NCBI RefSeq assembly: GCF_021018895.1
Contig: NC_079373.1
Span: 12,062,501-12,126,500, forward strand
Length of the DNA: 64,000 nt
From: Seriola aureovittata
Lineage: Eukaryota > Chordata > Actinopteri > Carangiformes > Carangidae
Direction: 5' to 3'
Shown here: piece by piece, positions 1 through 29,372 of the stretch
Layout: every line of letters begins with the position of its first letter
Position numbering within the stretch: the first letter of the stretch is position 1
Made by a program: the position numbers and the translations under genes
The notes under the pieces: generated by a model
Database searches by the model: none
The model's input: the letters and a program-made list of their open reading frames with translations, nothing else
What the model was told of the DNA's origin: nothing

Positions 1-1100
1 GTTTTCTGTACTGGTTCAGTCTTACCAGCCATGAGTCATTCATGGTTATATCACTAACAGGAAAAGTGTCATGCCTGCAGCAGTTCAAGTCTAATTAAAT
101 AAAATACAATAGTTAGTTATAGCCTATTTCTTTTTACTCTGTACTAATATCCATTTTGGTTCAGTTTAACTATAAAGTTAGCTGACACATAAGGAAAGTA
201 CTTTGACTATGAAGCCTGTAATATGTTATAGATTAGTCCTCCTCATATAATTCCAGTGATGATTTTACAATTCTGTTTCTTTTGGGACATAATCAGACTG
301 CACTCTAATGTATATGATGTAGATTTCAGTCATCAGTCTGTCTTTGTTTCCCCAATTTCCTGTGATCACTGCAACATACCTGTGATTTCCAATTAAAGCT
401 AATTGCATGAACAAGGTTTCAAAAGAATAACCAGTGAACACCAATGCAACATGGCTCCACATGGTAAAGAACCGCCCGAGAAAATACGAATCCAGACTGT
501 GAAGCTTCATAAAGATGTGAGAGGATACAAGAGCATCAGTGGGCTACTGATCATAAGCTGAAACACAGCAATGAATGAAAATATAACTTCCAGTCTCAAG
601 ACACTTGGATGGAGAGGAATGATCCCAGAAACACTGACAAGGAAAAGTGGAAGGTGGAGCAATGAACCCCACCAGCAAAAAGCAGGTGAAAAGAATGGCA
701 AAACATCACTCCACAGATTTGTGGTATCACCCATGCGCAGGATGGTTGAATCTGTCATCCAAAATAAAGGTGGACATACAAAATAAATAAATAAAAAACA
801 AAGCATAACAGGATAGAGCCTCAATAATGATGGTTGTACTGACTTTTGTTGCAGTTGGTTGTTAAATATTGATCTTTCATTATAGTTTAATTAGTCAGAA
901 ATTTCAGTTTTTCAAATGAATTTGCTTCATTCTTCTCCTCTAAAAACATTTTTGTAAATACTTAAGATTTTAGGGTTAGTCACTCAGTTTTTCAGTTTTG
1001 TTGCACATGTGTGAAAATGTCCCAGAAAGACAGGTGAAACGATAACAAAGAGACACAAAACAAAAAGAGATGCAAGATAACTATAAAGAGGAAAAACTTG
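1..1100. other. Unrecognised flank upstream of dennd4a
   Basis: I see no gene that I can support here. The short open frames on both strands between 265 and 824 match no family I know and lack splice or start context. The stretch is AT-rich and probably intergenic. Confidence 0.5.
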
Positions 1101-1109
1101 AGTGTGTGT

Positions 1110-1182
<73 letters not shown>

Positions 1183-1239
1183 ATATTACCAAAACTGCTC
1201 CTACTACCAACAACAACAACAACAACAACAATAATAATA
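1101..1239. repeat. Compound microsatellite: (GT)n, G34, (CAA)n
   Basis: A GT run to 1146 passes directly into 34 consecutive G (1147-1180). After a short spacer a CAA/TAA trinucleotide run follows (about 1209-1239). It lies about 150 bp upstream of the likely dennd4a promoter. The G tract could form a quadruplex, and its length is likely to be unreliable in sequencing. Confidence 0.95.
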
Positions 1240-1339
1240 AAGATATCTTTTTTCTGTCATTCCGTGTGCAGTGGTGTAGTACAGTATGAACCAGATGTTT
1301 CTTCACAGCTACAGACGTTGTTCCTCTGTCACAGTTGCC

Positions 1340-1617
1340 AGTCGTGTCATCAGTGACGTCGGTGAGGTTTGTAATCAGTCACGTGAACCGCGCAGGTCTG
1401 GATAAAGCGGTGCTCGGGTGTACACAGGCTATTTGGATGCGTCCATCCCACTGTGAATTCTTTTTTTTTGGTGTTTTTTTTTACGATAACACAGAGGAAA
1501 AAATATAAATAAACGAAGCAAACGCCGAGGGATAAAATTAGCTATCAACAGAAATCTCGGTTTTATTTCGCCTCGTATTCGACACATTGATCTTGCAGTC
1601 GTCGTGATTCGTCAGAT
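1340..1617 (+). promoter_or_regulatory. dennd4a: Candidate dennd4a promoter and noncoding first exon
   Basis: This is a local rise in CpG inside AT-rich sequence. It contains a CRE-like TGACGTC (about 1355) and an E-box palindrome TCACGTGA (about 1379). A good donor, GAT|GTGAGT, follows 1617. The first coding exon of dennd4a has its acceptor at 6229 and only 21 nt of 5' UTR, so an upstream noncoding exon is required, and this is the best candidate. The transcription start is not determined. Confidence 0.45.
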
Positions 1618-4600
1618 GTGAGTAGATTCTTCTTTTATTGAGGATAAAAACAAACCAACCTCACACACCCAGTCTCTATAATGAAGGGGTCTCCCAACCT
1701 TCATTTTTAATAATTTGAACCTGTGATTGTACGTGAGGTGATGACTGTTATCGCTACAAACTGAATCCTTTATTATTATTATTTTAATGTTGGATGCTTG
1801 GTTAGGATAATTCAAAAGGTAAACAGGTCATATTATTGTTGTATAGCTATATGCATTGCAAGAATAACTTAATGCTTTATAGTGAGCATCGCTGCCTGTG
1901 TGTGATTCACTATATTTACAGTGCGCTCATTGGCTACAATGAAGTCATATGGAGGCTTATTTCGTTGCATCCCGTGTAGATGCTCTATAAGATGGCTTCT
2001 TCTGGTCGGGGCATATGAGAAAACCCCTCTGTATTATTGTGGTCGCTGTGATCAGTTATGTTTTTCAATGACCATTTGCTTGCTTTATGGTATTCCTAAT
2101 GTAGTTGCAAGCTTATCATGGAGGGTTCCTATAAATATATATATATATATATATTTGCAGTACCACCTTAGAGTATTTAATTCTTAATCTTTTTGCTCTG
2201 TTTATCTTGGGCGTGTGTGGTTTCCTCATCAAGCAGCCAGGGTCTCCCCCTGTCAAACATAAGGAATGCAAATGGATGATGAGGGTGAGGGTTGTCTTCA
2301 TGGCTAAGAGGGAACAGATGCTGAGTGAAATGTTGTGGTGGTTCCCTCCCCAGATCAGACTGCCCATCCTCCCTGCCCCCCTGCTGTTAACACATCCCTC
2401 TCTAATCCCTGCAAAGCCTGGGTCTGACTGTCCAGCAGCCGCGGCCTCTGTCTATTGGGCCATAATTACAAGACCACTGTGATGCTCAAAGCAAAAGTGA
2501 AAAGGCCTTTATTTCACTTCACAATATCACATGCATTATAGAGACAGGGTCTAGTTTTTTTTATGGTTTAATGTCAAAATTCTGCTGTTTGGGGGGAAAT
2601 GTAGAAAATAAAATGTTTCTTGCATGAAATACTGTATCAAGAAGACATGTAAGATAAATAATCAATTATTTTTTTTCAAATGACAAAAGCTCCTGTTATA
2701 ATTTAAAAATGTTGGATTTAATCACAGTTCTGTCAGAACTTTGAAATATTTGCCACTGTTCAAGCTTTTAACATTTTCTTCTTTATTATTTAGTGAAATA
2801 TTCTAGCCAAAGGCCCAAGGTACCCATGCTTAACATACCAGGCTGAAATATAAGGGAGTCTTTAAAATTATGCATAAGATGTCAAGAATATTACATTTAA
2901 ACTATCTACAAAAGGCATCTTGGAATATGTCAAATGAAGCTTTGGGACTATCAAATACAGAAAATGATGAGTTATGTGAGACAGTGTGGGAAAAATCTAA
3001 TTTTGTGGCTTTCTGTGAAAGCAATCAATCCAAACATGAAACCATTATGGCACAAGTGGTTAGAGAATTACTGCAAATCTGACGGTTGGAGGTGACTCAT
3101 AAAAACAATAGTGGATGTGAATGGGGAAGTTGGCTTGTTTTCTGGTGAGAAGAGGAAATCCGCTGTGTCCTTATTTGTCTGCTTTTATGAAGAAAACTGT
3201 GGTGAATGAAAAGATTGCAGTTTCTGGGGAGACCGTGAGTCACTCACTTCCAGTGTTGAGCTAACGCAGGGTTGCCTGCGATTAGTGTGATGGTGTGAGA
3301 CTGTTGAAAATCATATGGAAAATAAAACGTCAAGTCTGGTCGAATCGGGTTTATTTATGGGCCCAAAGAAGTTTAGAGGACAAGTCTTCCTAGACTGATA
3401 CACAGAACAATCAAAGTGATGCAGTATTATGTAGACAAAAACAAAGCACTGCACACATGACAGCAGAAGGCTAATGACCTTTCGACTCTGGTGCAGCCTG
3501 CCCAGCAGTACTAATGGAAAACACACAAAAACCACTGCTAGGAGAAAAGGGAAAAACTGTGGACAAGACCTGCTCACTGAGAGGTGACATGAATGTGTAA
3601 TAGCTTCCAGGTCAATACAAGAAGGAGGCCACGAACATGAATAAAAACTTAATTAGATAAACAGACAGAAACTATACCTGTTCATTGTACATTCAGGGTA
3701 TATCTGTTAATATTTAGACCTGAATAATTTTATTCTCTGGCTCTCCCAGAGACTCTGTGGTAATGAAACAGCCCATTAGTAATTTCAGCATCTCAGTGAG
3801 AAACATAGAATCTTCAATTTTAATGTTGTTGCTATGGCGAGGATTAGATATGATTTTAGGCCTGTGCTTCCTGTTGAGGGGGAGGAACAGACGCAGTGGA
3901 TGTCGTGGTAGTTGGAACTGGAGATTACATCTATATTTAATCCTGAACCTTCCAAGTATTGTATGACACATCTGCCATGCCATCAACTGTATATTTAGCA
4001 GCACTCATGCGATACCTACTGAGAGCGGGGATGTTATTACGGATTGGTGTGAGTGCTGTGTCACATTCAAAGGAAGGGGGATCTACTGAACGGAATAATT
4101 AAGGCCTTTGATGACTTTCATTGGTTGTAAGTTCCCTAAGTAAAATAGAAATTTGATTCTTTATTTCATAATAACTCTGTTTTGCTGTGTCTCCATTTGG
4201 ATCAGTCTGTGAATTTGATCACAGTTACAATGAAAAGTTTGTGAACCCTCTAGTAGATTATCTGAATAGTATATTACCTCAAATGAGACTTGAGATTTGA
4301 GCAGCATGAGACATCTTTTGTTTGGAAGGCGTTTAATAGTCTAATCCATCCAAGACGGGAAAAAAGATGATCTTTTATAGACAAATCAGTGTTGAAAATT
4401 TAAAGGCTGCTGAATAAAAAATACTTTGGTGCCATTTGTCAGAGGGATAGGAAAGTACAACCAGTGGAGAAACATGGAAAAGAGACTATTTAAGCAACTA
4501 AGCAACTTTAAATATGCATCAGTTGTGAAATAATGGGACATTTTGAAAGACACAGAATGTGTCAAATTCTGGACTTTTTTGTTTTCCAGAAATCAACTTT

Positions 4601-6229
4601 ACAGCTCATACCACTTTTTAAATTATTTTTTGAGAGCAACAATGAACAAAAGATGCAAGGGAAACATAAATACTATAAATCATAAGTGCTACTGTAACGT
4701 GTATTTACATATTTTTGCCATTTAATGAAAACCAGTTTTGGAAGGAAATCTGAAATAAACTGTCCACTTTTTGCTATACATGCTGAGTCACTGGGTTTAC
4801 CCACAGGGCTGCAGAGTGCAAATAACCTGCATCAACACAGCCACTGGCTAACCAGGGAACATTGGACTTAAAGACTCTTTAATGCAGATGAAAACACTGT
4901 AAGGCCAAGAGTGATGATGAGTCATCATTTTGAAATACCACTCTCACTGATGCACAGAGCAAACAGGCTTCTGAAACAAGATATTAGACTGAATTTTATT
5001 CGTAAATTGTTTTGCTTGGTCTTATGGATTCTAGGAGGATCAGTAATTAGCCAAATAAGTAAATCCAGGTGTCGTTGGATCAGCAGTAACAGCGAAATCA
5101 TTCTCATCCCAGCATGAGCGTGAGCATGAAAATGGAAATTCTGCAGCATGTTTGCTACTATAGATTATCTTGTTTTTTTGGCCCCTTGTTCTCATGTTAG
5201 CGGTCAGTTTCACGCCCTAAGCCTGTAAGCAGTGCTTAGTTTTCTGTCCTATCACACGGCCACAGAGGAGGACAGCACACAGATCCATTCGCTTTAAAGC
5301 CAGTGGAAGCTAAAGTCCAATGGCTTTAAAGTGGGTGACATGGTCGTGGCTTCTTGTAGTACCATGGCTCCTGGTAGTGACACATCTAGCACAGAGGAGT
5401 GGGATAACTTTATGCTAACTCCCTCATAGCCCAGTGGGGAAAATAATAGGCAGCTGTTTATCAGTTTGCTACTGAGTGTGGAAGAACTGCTGAGAGAGAT
5501 AAAACAGGCTCTTCAGCTGAAGCACAATAAGCTGGCCCAGTGCTAAGAGGCCTTCCAGGGCTCCATGCTTTGTGATAAAGCTATAACAAGCTGACTCACA
5601 GGCGCTCCCTCTATTCCTTTTTTCTTCACAACATTGTTCAGCGCAGAATATACGCTGTCTGAATATCACCTCGCTAAAAGCTCCAAAAAAAGCTTTTTGC
5701 TGCACTACAGTGCGCACTCTCTTCTTTTCCCAATGCTCAATTACAGTTCTGGTACTTTTCCTTTCCACACATTTTTTTCTTCTTCTTTTTCTACAGACGC
5801 ATGTGTTTTATTTTACATAATCAGTCAGGGCATATAGCAAGGTCATTGGTCTTAAACCCTCCCATATTTCTTGGAGAAATATGGTGTTGTTGCAGACAGG
5901 AATGCATGCTAAATGCTTCCAGATGCTCTCATTATATTTGGTTATTTCTTCAGTATAGAATGTATGTGCAATGTAGGTAATGTCTCTGTTTTACATGCTG
6001 CACGGTATCTCTATCCCCATGATTCATTTAACAGTTATAGCAGCAAGACAATTAATAGAGTGTGCTCAGAGAGTGAATTTAATGCTGATGCTGCTCGGCC
6101 AGGTCCCTTCCTGATTGCAAAGGCCCACTTTCTTCCTGTGTTTAAGCTACACTACATCATATGTAATTGCAATATGTTTAAAATGTATAATGGAAGCCCT
6201 CCGCCTCTCTCCCTCTCTCTACTTTCCAG
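1618..6229 (+). other. Presumed dennd4a intron 1
   Basis: About 4.6 kb between the candidate noncoding exon and the first coding exon. It includes a short (TA)n run near 2136-2154. No coding segment or named repeat was recognised. Conserved regulatory elements cannot be judged without alignment. Confidence 0.4.
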
Positions 6230-6250
6230 CCCTCAGTGTGGGAATGGGAA

Positions 6251-23427
<17,177 letters not shown>

Positions 23428-25185
23428 ACTACTTCTCTCCTTCTGTCCCATTATGTTTTCCCCTCAAACTGTGGTCACTGCTGCTGTTTTCTTTTTTTTT
23501 ATTTTCTTTGGACTGCTCTTCAGCCTCAGGACCTGCTCACCTGACTGAAGCACAGAGCTCTTTAAAGCACAATTGGAAAATGACACTTAATAATGTGAAG
23601 CAACTGCCATGAGTTTCATGTATACTGTTAGAGCAGAGAGGCAGGGAGAGGCATGGAGTGACAAGCCTTGTCTTTGTAAATATTTAGAAAGTTCCACTGT
23701 ATTTTCAGTATAACTATAGTAAAATGTTTGTACAGTTAATATACAGTCTATTTTATGACTTTGTTTCTGTTGAAGCTGTGAGTAAGTATGTAAAAGTAAG
23801 TGTATGATCACATTGTCTAAATTCCTCAGTGGTCCTGGTGACCTTGTTAAGACTGTTGTTGAGTGTGTGTATAATAAGTACTTGCTCTTAGACGTTCATG
23901 TTTTTACAAAGCACTTAGACAAGATGAGCTCTGGCTTTTCATTTTCATTAGCATAACGCTGTGGCCCAGCAGCCTATGCTCAAGTGACTTTTCTATTTGG
24001 CAGCTGCAGGATTTACTGTACTGTCTAATATTTCCATTACATGCAGTTCACAAAAGAAATTGTTCCTCATCTGCACCCTGTAAACCTGGCATTGCCATGC
24101 TCATATGCCTGAATACACTAAACTAGATGATAACATCAAAAAAGTATAAAACATATTATTGCTTCCGAATCAAAAAGGGAGAACTCAATTAATGTATATG
24201 CACAATGTTTATTCATGTATCCTTTTTTGTACAATGTACCAAAAGAACCCAAAAAGGGAGTAACACTTATATGTTTTATTTACAGTTTTTAAGCAATACC
24301 TTTTTTAAAGTGAGGACTGAATAATTTCTGTGTTATAAGGGACCACCAAGGATACATTTCCTTAAAAACAGTACAATCAAACTAACAGGTGACAGATAAA
24401 AACTGAAAAATACATTTCTGTTGGTTTAATCAACACAATTTTTGATAAACAAATTAATGTATTGACACAGAAACAGATCTATAAAATTGTACAGAATATT
24501 TGATTCTAGTATTTTGTATATTTCTTTTTGGTCTTCACTGTATGGTGTAGATGTCAGGTTTAGACATTTGGACAACACCGCACTGTTTAAGGTCATTTTA
24601 ACCACTTATAATAAAACTGACTGTTTAAAGGGATTTTGAACAGATGGCAATGCAGGATTCTTTGCACTGAGCATATTCAAAGATGTGTAAGCGTCAAAGG
24701 TGTTAAATTTGAACAACAGCTCTGACCTGCCCTAATTCAAAATCACGTCCAAAAATGTGTAATTGTTCACTGTGTTAATATTGTCTTTCACTTTTAACTG
24801 ACAAAAACCTGCCTAGATTTCTATTTGTAGTGTGATGCAGCTGCACAGCTTATTACTGAACCTCACAGTTACTTATAATGATAAGATGCTGGATTAGATA
24901 CAGCTGTGTGCTCACAGCATGTACATTTGCATTTTAACCACCTTGTAAGTTGTAAACGGTAAAAAAACAAAACAAAAAAACACAGTGATGACCAAAACAT
25001 CATTTGATGTCTACATGTTGTTTACACTATTTGTCGATTAAAACAATGTTTATTAAGTATTATTTATCATTTGTAACACAGATACTAATTTGTATGATTT
25101 TTACATTAAAAAAAGAAATCAAATTTTTTCCCTGGCTGGATCTATAGTTTGCTTTTCATTATGAATAAACACGTTTATTCTATGG
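23428..25185 (+). other. dennd4a: dennd4a 3' UTR region
   Basis: Non-coding AT-rich sequence after the stop codon. Candidate poly(A) signals are ATTAAA near 25105 and AATAAA at 25164-25169. No other gene is visible. Confidence 0.6.
25164..25179. terminator. Palindromic poly(A)-signal pair for convergent genes
   Basis: AATAAACACGTTTATT reads AATAAA on the + strand (25164-25169) and AATAAA on the - strand (25179-25174). It lies between the dennd4a stop (23427, +) and the slc24a1-A stop (25643, -), so one 16-bp site could end both transcripts. Confidence 0.5.
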
Positions 25186-25642
25186 ATGTAAAGTTCATTT
25201 TTTTGTCCAAAATGAATAATAGGCCTGACCTTTTTTATAAAACCTGATGTGTATGAAGGTACAGTGAGTTCAAGCAAGCTCAGGTTCTCTATAATGAATG
25301 TTATAAAACAGTTGTTGGTGCAAGTGTATACTTACATTTCATACAAAATTCCCATTTCAAAACCTACATTTTCCAAAATGTGCACATATTCTAGATTTCT
25401 AATTCCATTACGCAGATGCTGTTTTGTAAACAGTGAAAAAAAGTAAAAAGTTCTAGCAAATGTTGTAGTATGTGTACTGCTGCTGACAGGTGAGACAAAT
25501 GTGACCGGCAGCAATGCAGAACAACTACAGGAGCTTTCTGAATGGTGTCTACAGATAACAAGACCCTTGCTCATGAGCTCCATACATGTATAGGTCAGCA
25601 GTTGTGGCTCATGTTACAAGTGAGGTGAGAGAGAGCTTCAGT

Positions 25643-28600
25643 TCAGATGGAGACAGGGCAGATAATCATGCGATCCTCCAGCATCACGCTCAGCACCAGG
25701 AAGATAAAGTAGAGCAGGAACATGGTGGAGCCCAGTGCCTTATTCATCTTCCACTTACAGGATGCTATGGAGATGATGACGAAGAGGAGCATGAGGAAGA
25801 GGAGCACAATGGCACAGAAGAGCCCATTGCTGCTGACGGCCACTGGAGCTAGACCGTGGGTGGATGAGTACAGGAGCCACGGGACTGGCAGACTGACAGA
25901 GTGAGAGACACAGAAACATGAGAAAAATAGCAGTTAACTACCATCATTTCTTCTTGAATTGTGACTCATTAGGCTTTTGGAGCTCACCCCACAGTGATGT
26001 CAAAGATGTTACTGCCCACAGAGCTGGACACAGCCATGTCCCCGAGGCCTTTACGTGCCACAATCACACTGGTTATAAGGTCAGGGATGGATGTCCCTGC
26101 GGCCAAGATTGTAAGGCCCATAATCTCCTCAGAGATGCCGATGGTCTCACCCACCTACAAGGTCAAACCACAATTAAGTGTTTTCACTTCTTCTGTATGA
26201 ATTCAGGGAGGTTTTTTAAAGTATATTATTTTCAGCTTCTCATTATGGGGAATATGGTCCTTAATAAAAATAAAAACACTTTTGGTTATTATATATACAC
26301 ACATAAATAATGAGTGTTATTGAGAAATACTCAAATTTAAAAATCTTAATCACACTGTATTTATGTGAACTACGCCACCTGGTCACACAAATGTGTGAAA
26401 GCTGAGTTTCAAATCTCATCTCGAGATGTTACTAAGTAACTGACCTGATGGGCCCACCACACCATGAGGTAGGAGAAGATAGCGATCCACATAATAGAGC
26501 CCAGAAAGGTGCCCACAAAGAATTTTCTGGATTTCTGTTGTGTGGGTGATGTAAGAGCAAAACACAGTGTTCAGACATTTGGGACATCACATCTGGTCTC
26601 AGAAATGTGTCTGTATCTCACCTGGTTACGAACATCAGGAACTGTGAGCCACAGAGGGAAGACTATGGGCAGCAGGACGAGGTACGTGGCTTGTTTACGG
26701 GGTGTGTCAGGCCACTCTAAAGACAGAGGCTCATCCTCTTTCTCCTCTTCTTCCTCATCTTCATCATCATCATCATCCTCATCTTCACTGGACTCATCGC
26801 TGTCCTCATCGCTGGAGTCTTCATCGCTGTCAGAGTCTTCTGAGCCCCTTGACCCATCCTCTCCCGCTGGCACATCGTCCTGAAGTGTTGGGGAAAGACA
26901 TCATGATGGAAGTCAGCAGAAGCAAAAGACGCCTAAAGAGGCCATTTGCCAAAAGTTGTAGCTCTGTACTTTGACTCTTACATAAACAGGTATCAAAGAC
27001 TGACTTCTGGGCTTTTTGATAACCACCAGGGCATGGTTGGAGAGTACCTTCTTATCCTCTGGCTGCTCCTTCTTCTCCGTCCCTGTCGCTGCGGCGGCCT
27101 CTGGCTCTTTAGTCTGCTCAGTTTTTTCCCCACCATCTGCAAAAGGAATCCCAAACATTCTGCGCATTTCCCTCATGCCTCTGACTCATTCAGCTATTAG
27201 CTATATAAGAACTCCCTAACTAAGACTGTAGGACTGGTCATATTGAGAAATGCAGTCAATGTGATGTTAGGACTGACATGATATATGAGGTCACTGTCAT
27301 GTCTTCACAGGTGTATGTTTGGGGATTTTATTACATGCTCCTGTAGGCACTTTGTCTAGTCTTTAGTACTCTTCTTTAGTACTCTGAATATGTTGTTTTT
27401 ATATAGTATATTGTACCTGTGTACAATTTAAAGTAGTCCTTTTGTGTTATTTACACATCCTGCATACACTTAATATTTTACTACCCACCTACAGTATGCT
27501 GCCAGGCAGCATAAAAGGATGCTAAAGACACATTTTCCCAGAGGGGATATCTTCTGGAAGAAGATACTGGAGCCTCCAAACTTGCTCCACCAGACTGGGT
27601 ATCAGCTTTATCCATCAGGCTGTCAGGGTGCCTCCAAAATGTCTGGACTGTAACTTACATGTCCAACAGCCTCAGCCAGAACTTGTATACAAACATATAC
27701 AAACACGCACACATCCATACTCAGCACAAGCCACTTTGTACAGAATACTACTTAAAACTGCAGCTAATTACTCATCCTGTGCAGGACATATTACTTACAT
27801 ATCTTTTACACCACTATTTGCACTATATTTATTACTATATTACTATGTTTGTTGTTGAGTGCTTGACTTATAAATATCTAAATTCTTAGTATTTTTTTTT
27901 GTATTTTATATCCTAATATAACACCGGGGTCTGGGAGAAACAGCATTTCACTCCTCGTATGTCCTGTACATATGGCAGAATTGACCTGACTCATGCATGG
28001 TTTATTGAGAAACAGTGCTTTGTAAGCAAGTAGCTTTCAGGGTCTCTTCATGAGCAGACTCTGAAAGCTTAATGAAAGGCATCTGATCAGTGGCTGACCA
28101 TCATATCCTTCCATGTTACCTTCGCTTTTGTCTTGAGTTTTTCTCTCTGACTTCCGGCTAGCCACATTATTCAGAGTCTCAGCCTTATCCTTAAATTTCC
28201 CTACAAACAATCAAACAAGCAAAAACAAACTCAGAATGCTGTGGTGGATTACTCAATCATGTGATAACAATTAGTATCATTTCTCAGTGATATATAGAGG
28301 GCAAAGTATCAGTCACAGCAATCATGAATTAAGCACAGAGCAAAATAAAGGCAACACAACATCAAAAACAACACCAGCAGCGTAATCCTTAGCTCAGCAC
28401 AGAGCAATGTCATGGAGGGAAAAACAAGCTCATCAAAGGAATTGCACAAGAGGCACTGCACAGTACAAGACAAGACGGGAAAACTCATTATATTGTATGT
28501 GAATTCCACTGCTACTTTGGCCATTAGAAAACAGCAATTTGTTTCCAATGGACGTGTAAAGATAGAAAAAATGCATTTACAGTTTTTTTTGATCCAATAT

Positions 28601-29339
28601 CCTCAATTAAATACACCCACACCGAGCAAGCAGAATTTAAAGCAGAGGTTTATACACATAAGTGTGGAGGTAGAAACTGCAAACATCTATTTTCCGTATT
28701 ACATTCAAAGCATTTCAACCTTTTAAAGCTAGTTTTTCTGTGCTCATATCCCCCAAATATGAGAAACATATTTGGTTAATGAAATCGTGTTTGTGTCCTT
28801 TAGTTTGGCAGCACGTTATTATTTAGATAAGTTGAGTAAGTCACAGATATTTATAATGTCGCTCTGATGCATCTCTGTGTCACTAGTCATCTAAGATAAA
28901 GAAAGTGGGTTGAAGCAGGATCTGCTAGTTGTGATCCAGATTGTGTGGACTCATTCAGAAGCTGATTATTGTACTCAAGTAGTGGAGTGTTTGTTTCCCC
29001 AAGGGCTGAGAGATGAGAAAATCAGGAGCCAGGCCCACAGATACAAAAATTAGAAGATACAGAACCATGGCCAGAGAACGGGAAAATGAGAACATTGCTG
29101 TAATTTAACATTGCTGATCCTAGTGATGTTATGATCATCATGGCATGATATGCCGTAAAGCAAACACTACTAATCTATCAGGAGGAAAAAACTGTGGGAA
29201 AGCTGTACAGAACCCATCCATGACCATATTGTTTAACTAGCAATAATTACATCTTCTTACTTCTCTGTATGCTAAGTAAAAAAAATGAATCACTTCTAGG
29301 AATGCATTTGAATTATATCATAATAGAAATTAATTTCAT

Positions 29340-29372
<33 letters not shown>

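Noticed and set aside
265..824. Two open frames on the minus strand with hydrophobic stretches, resembling a membrane protein
   Set aside because: No family motif, no splice or start context, and AT-rich composition. The resemblance to a receptor did not survive inspection.
992..1356. Open frames of poly-Pro, poly-Gly, poly-Asn and Thr-His
   Set aside because: They are translations of the GT, G34 and CAA microsatellites.
26509..26883. Plus-strand frame rich in serine
   Set aside because: Antisense to the Asp/Glu tract of slc24a1-A exon 6, whose codons read as Ser in reverse.
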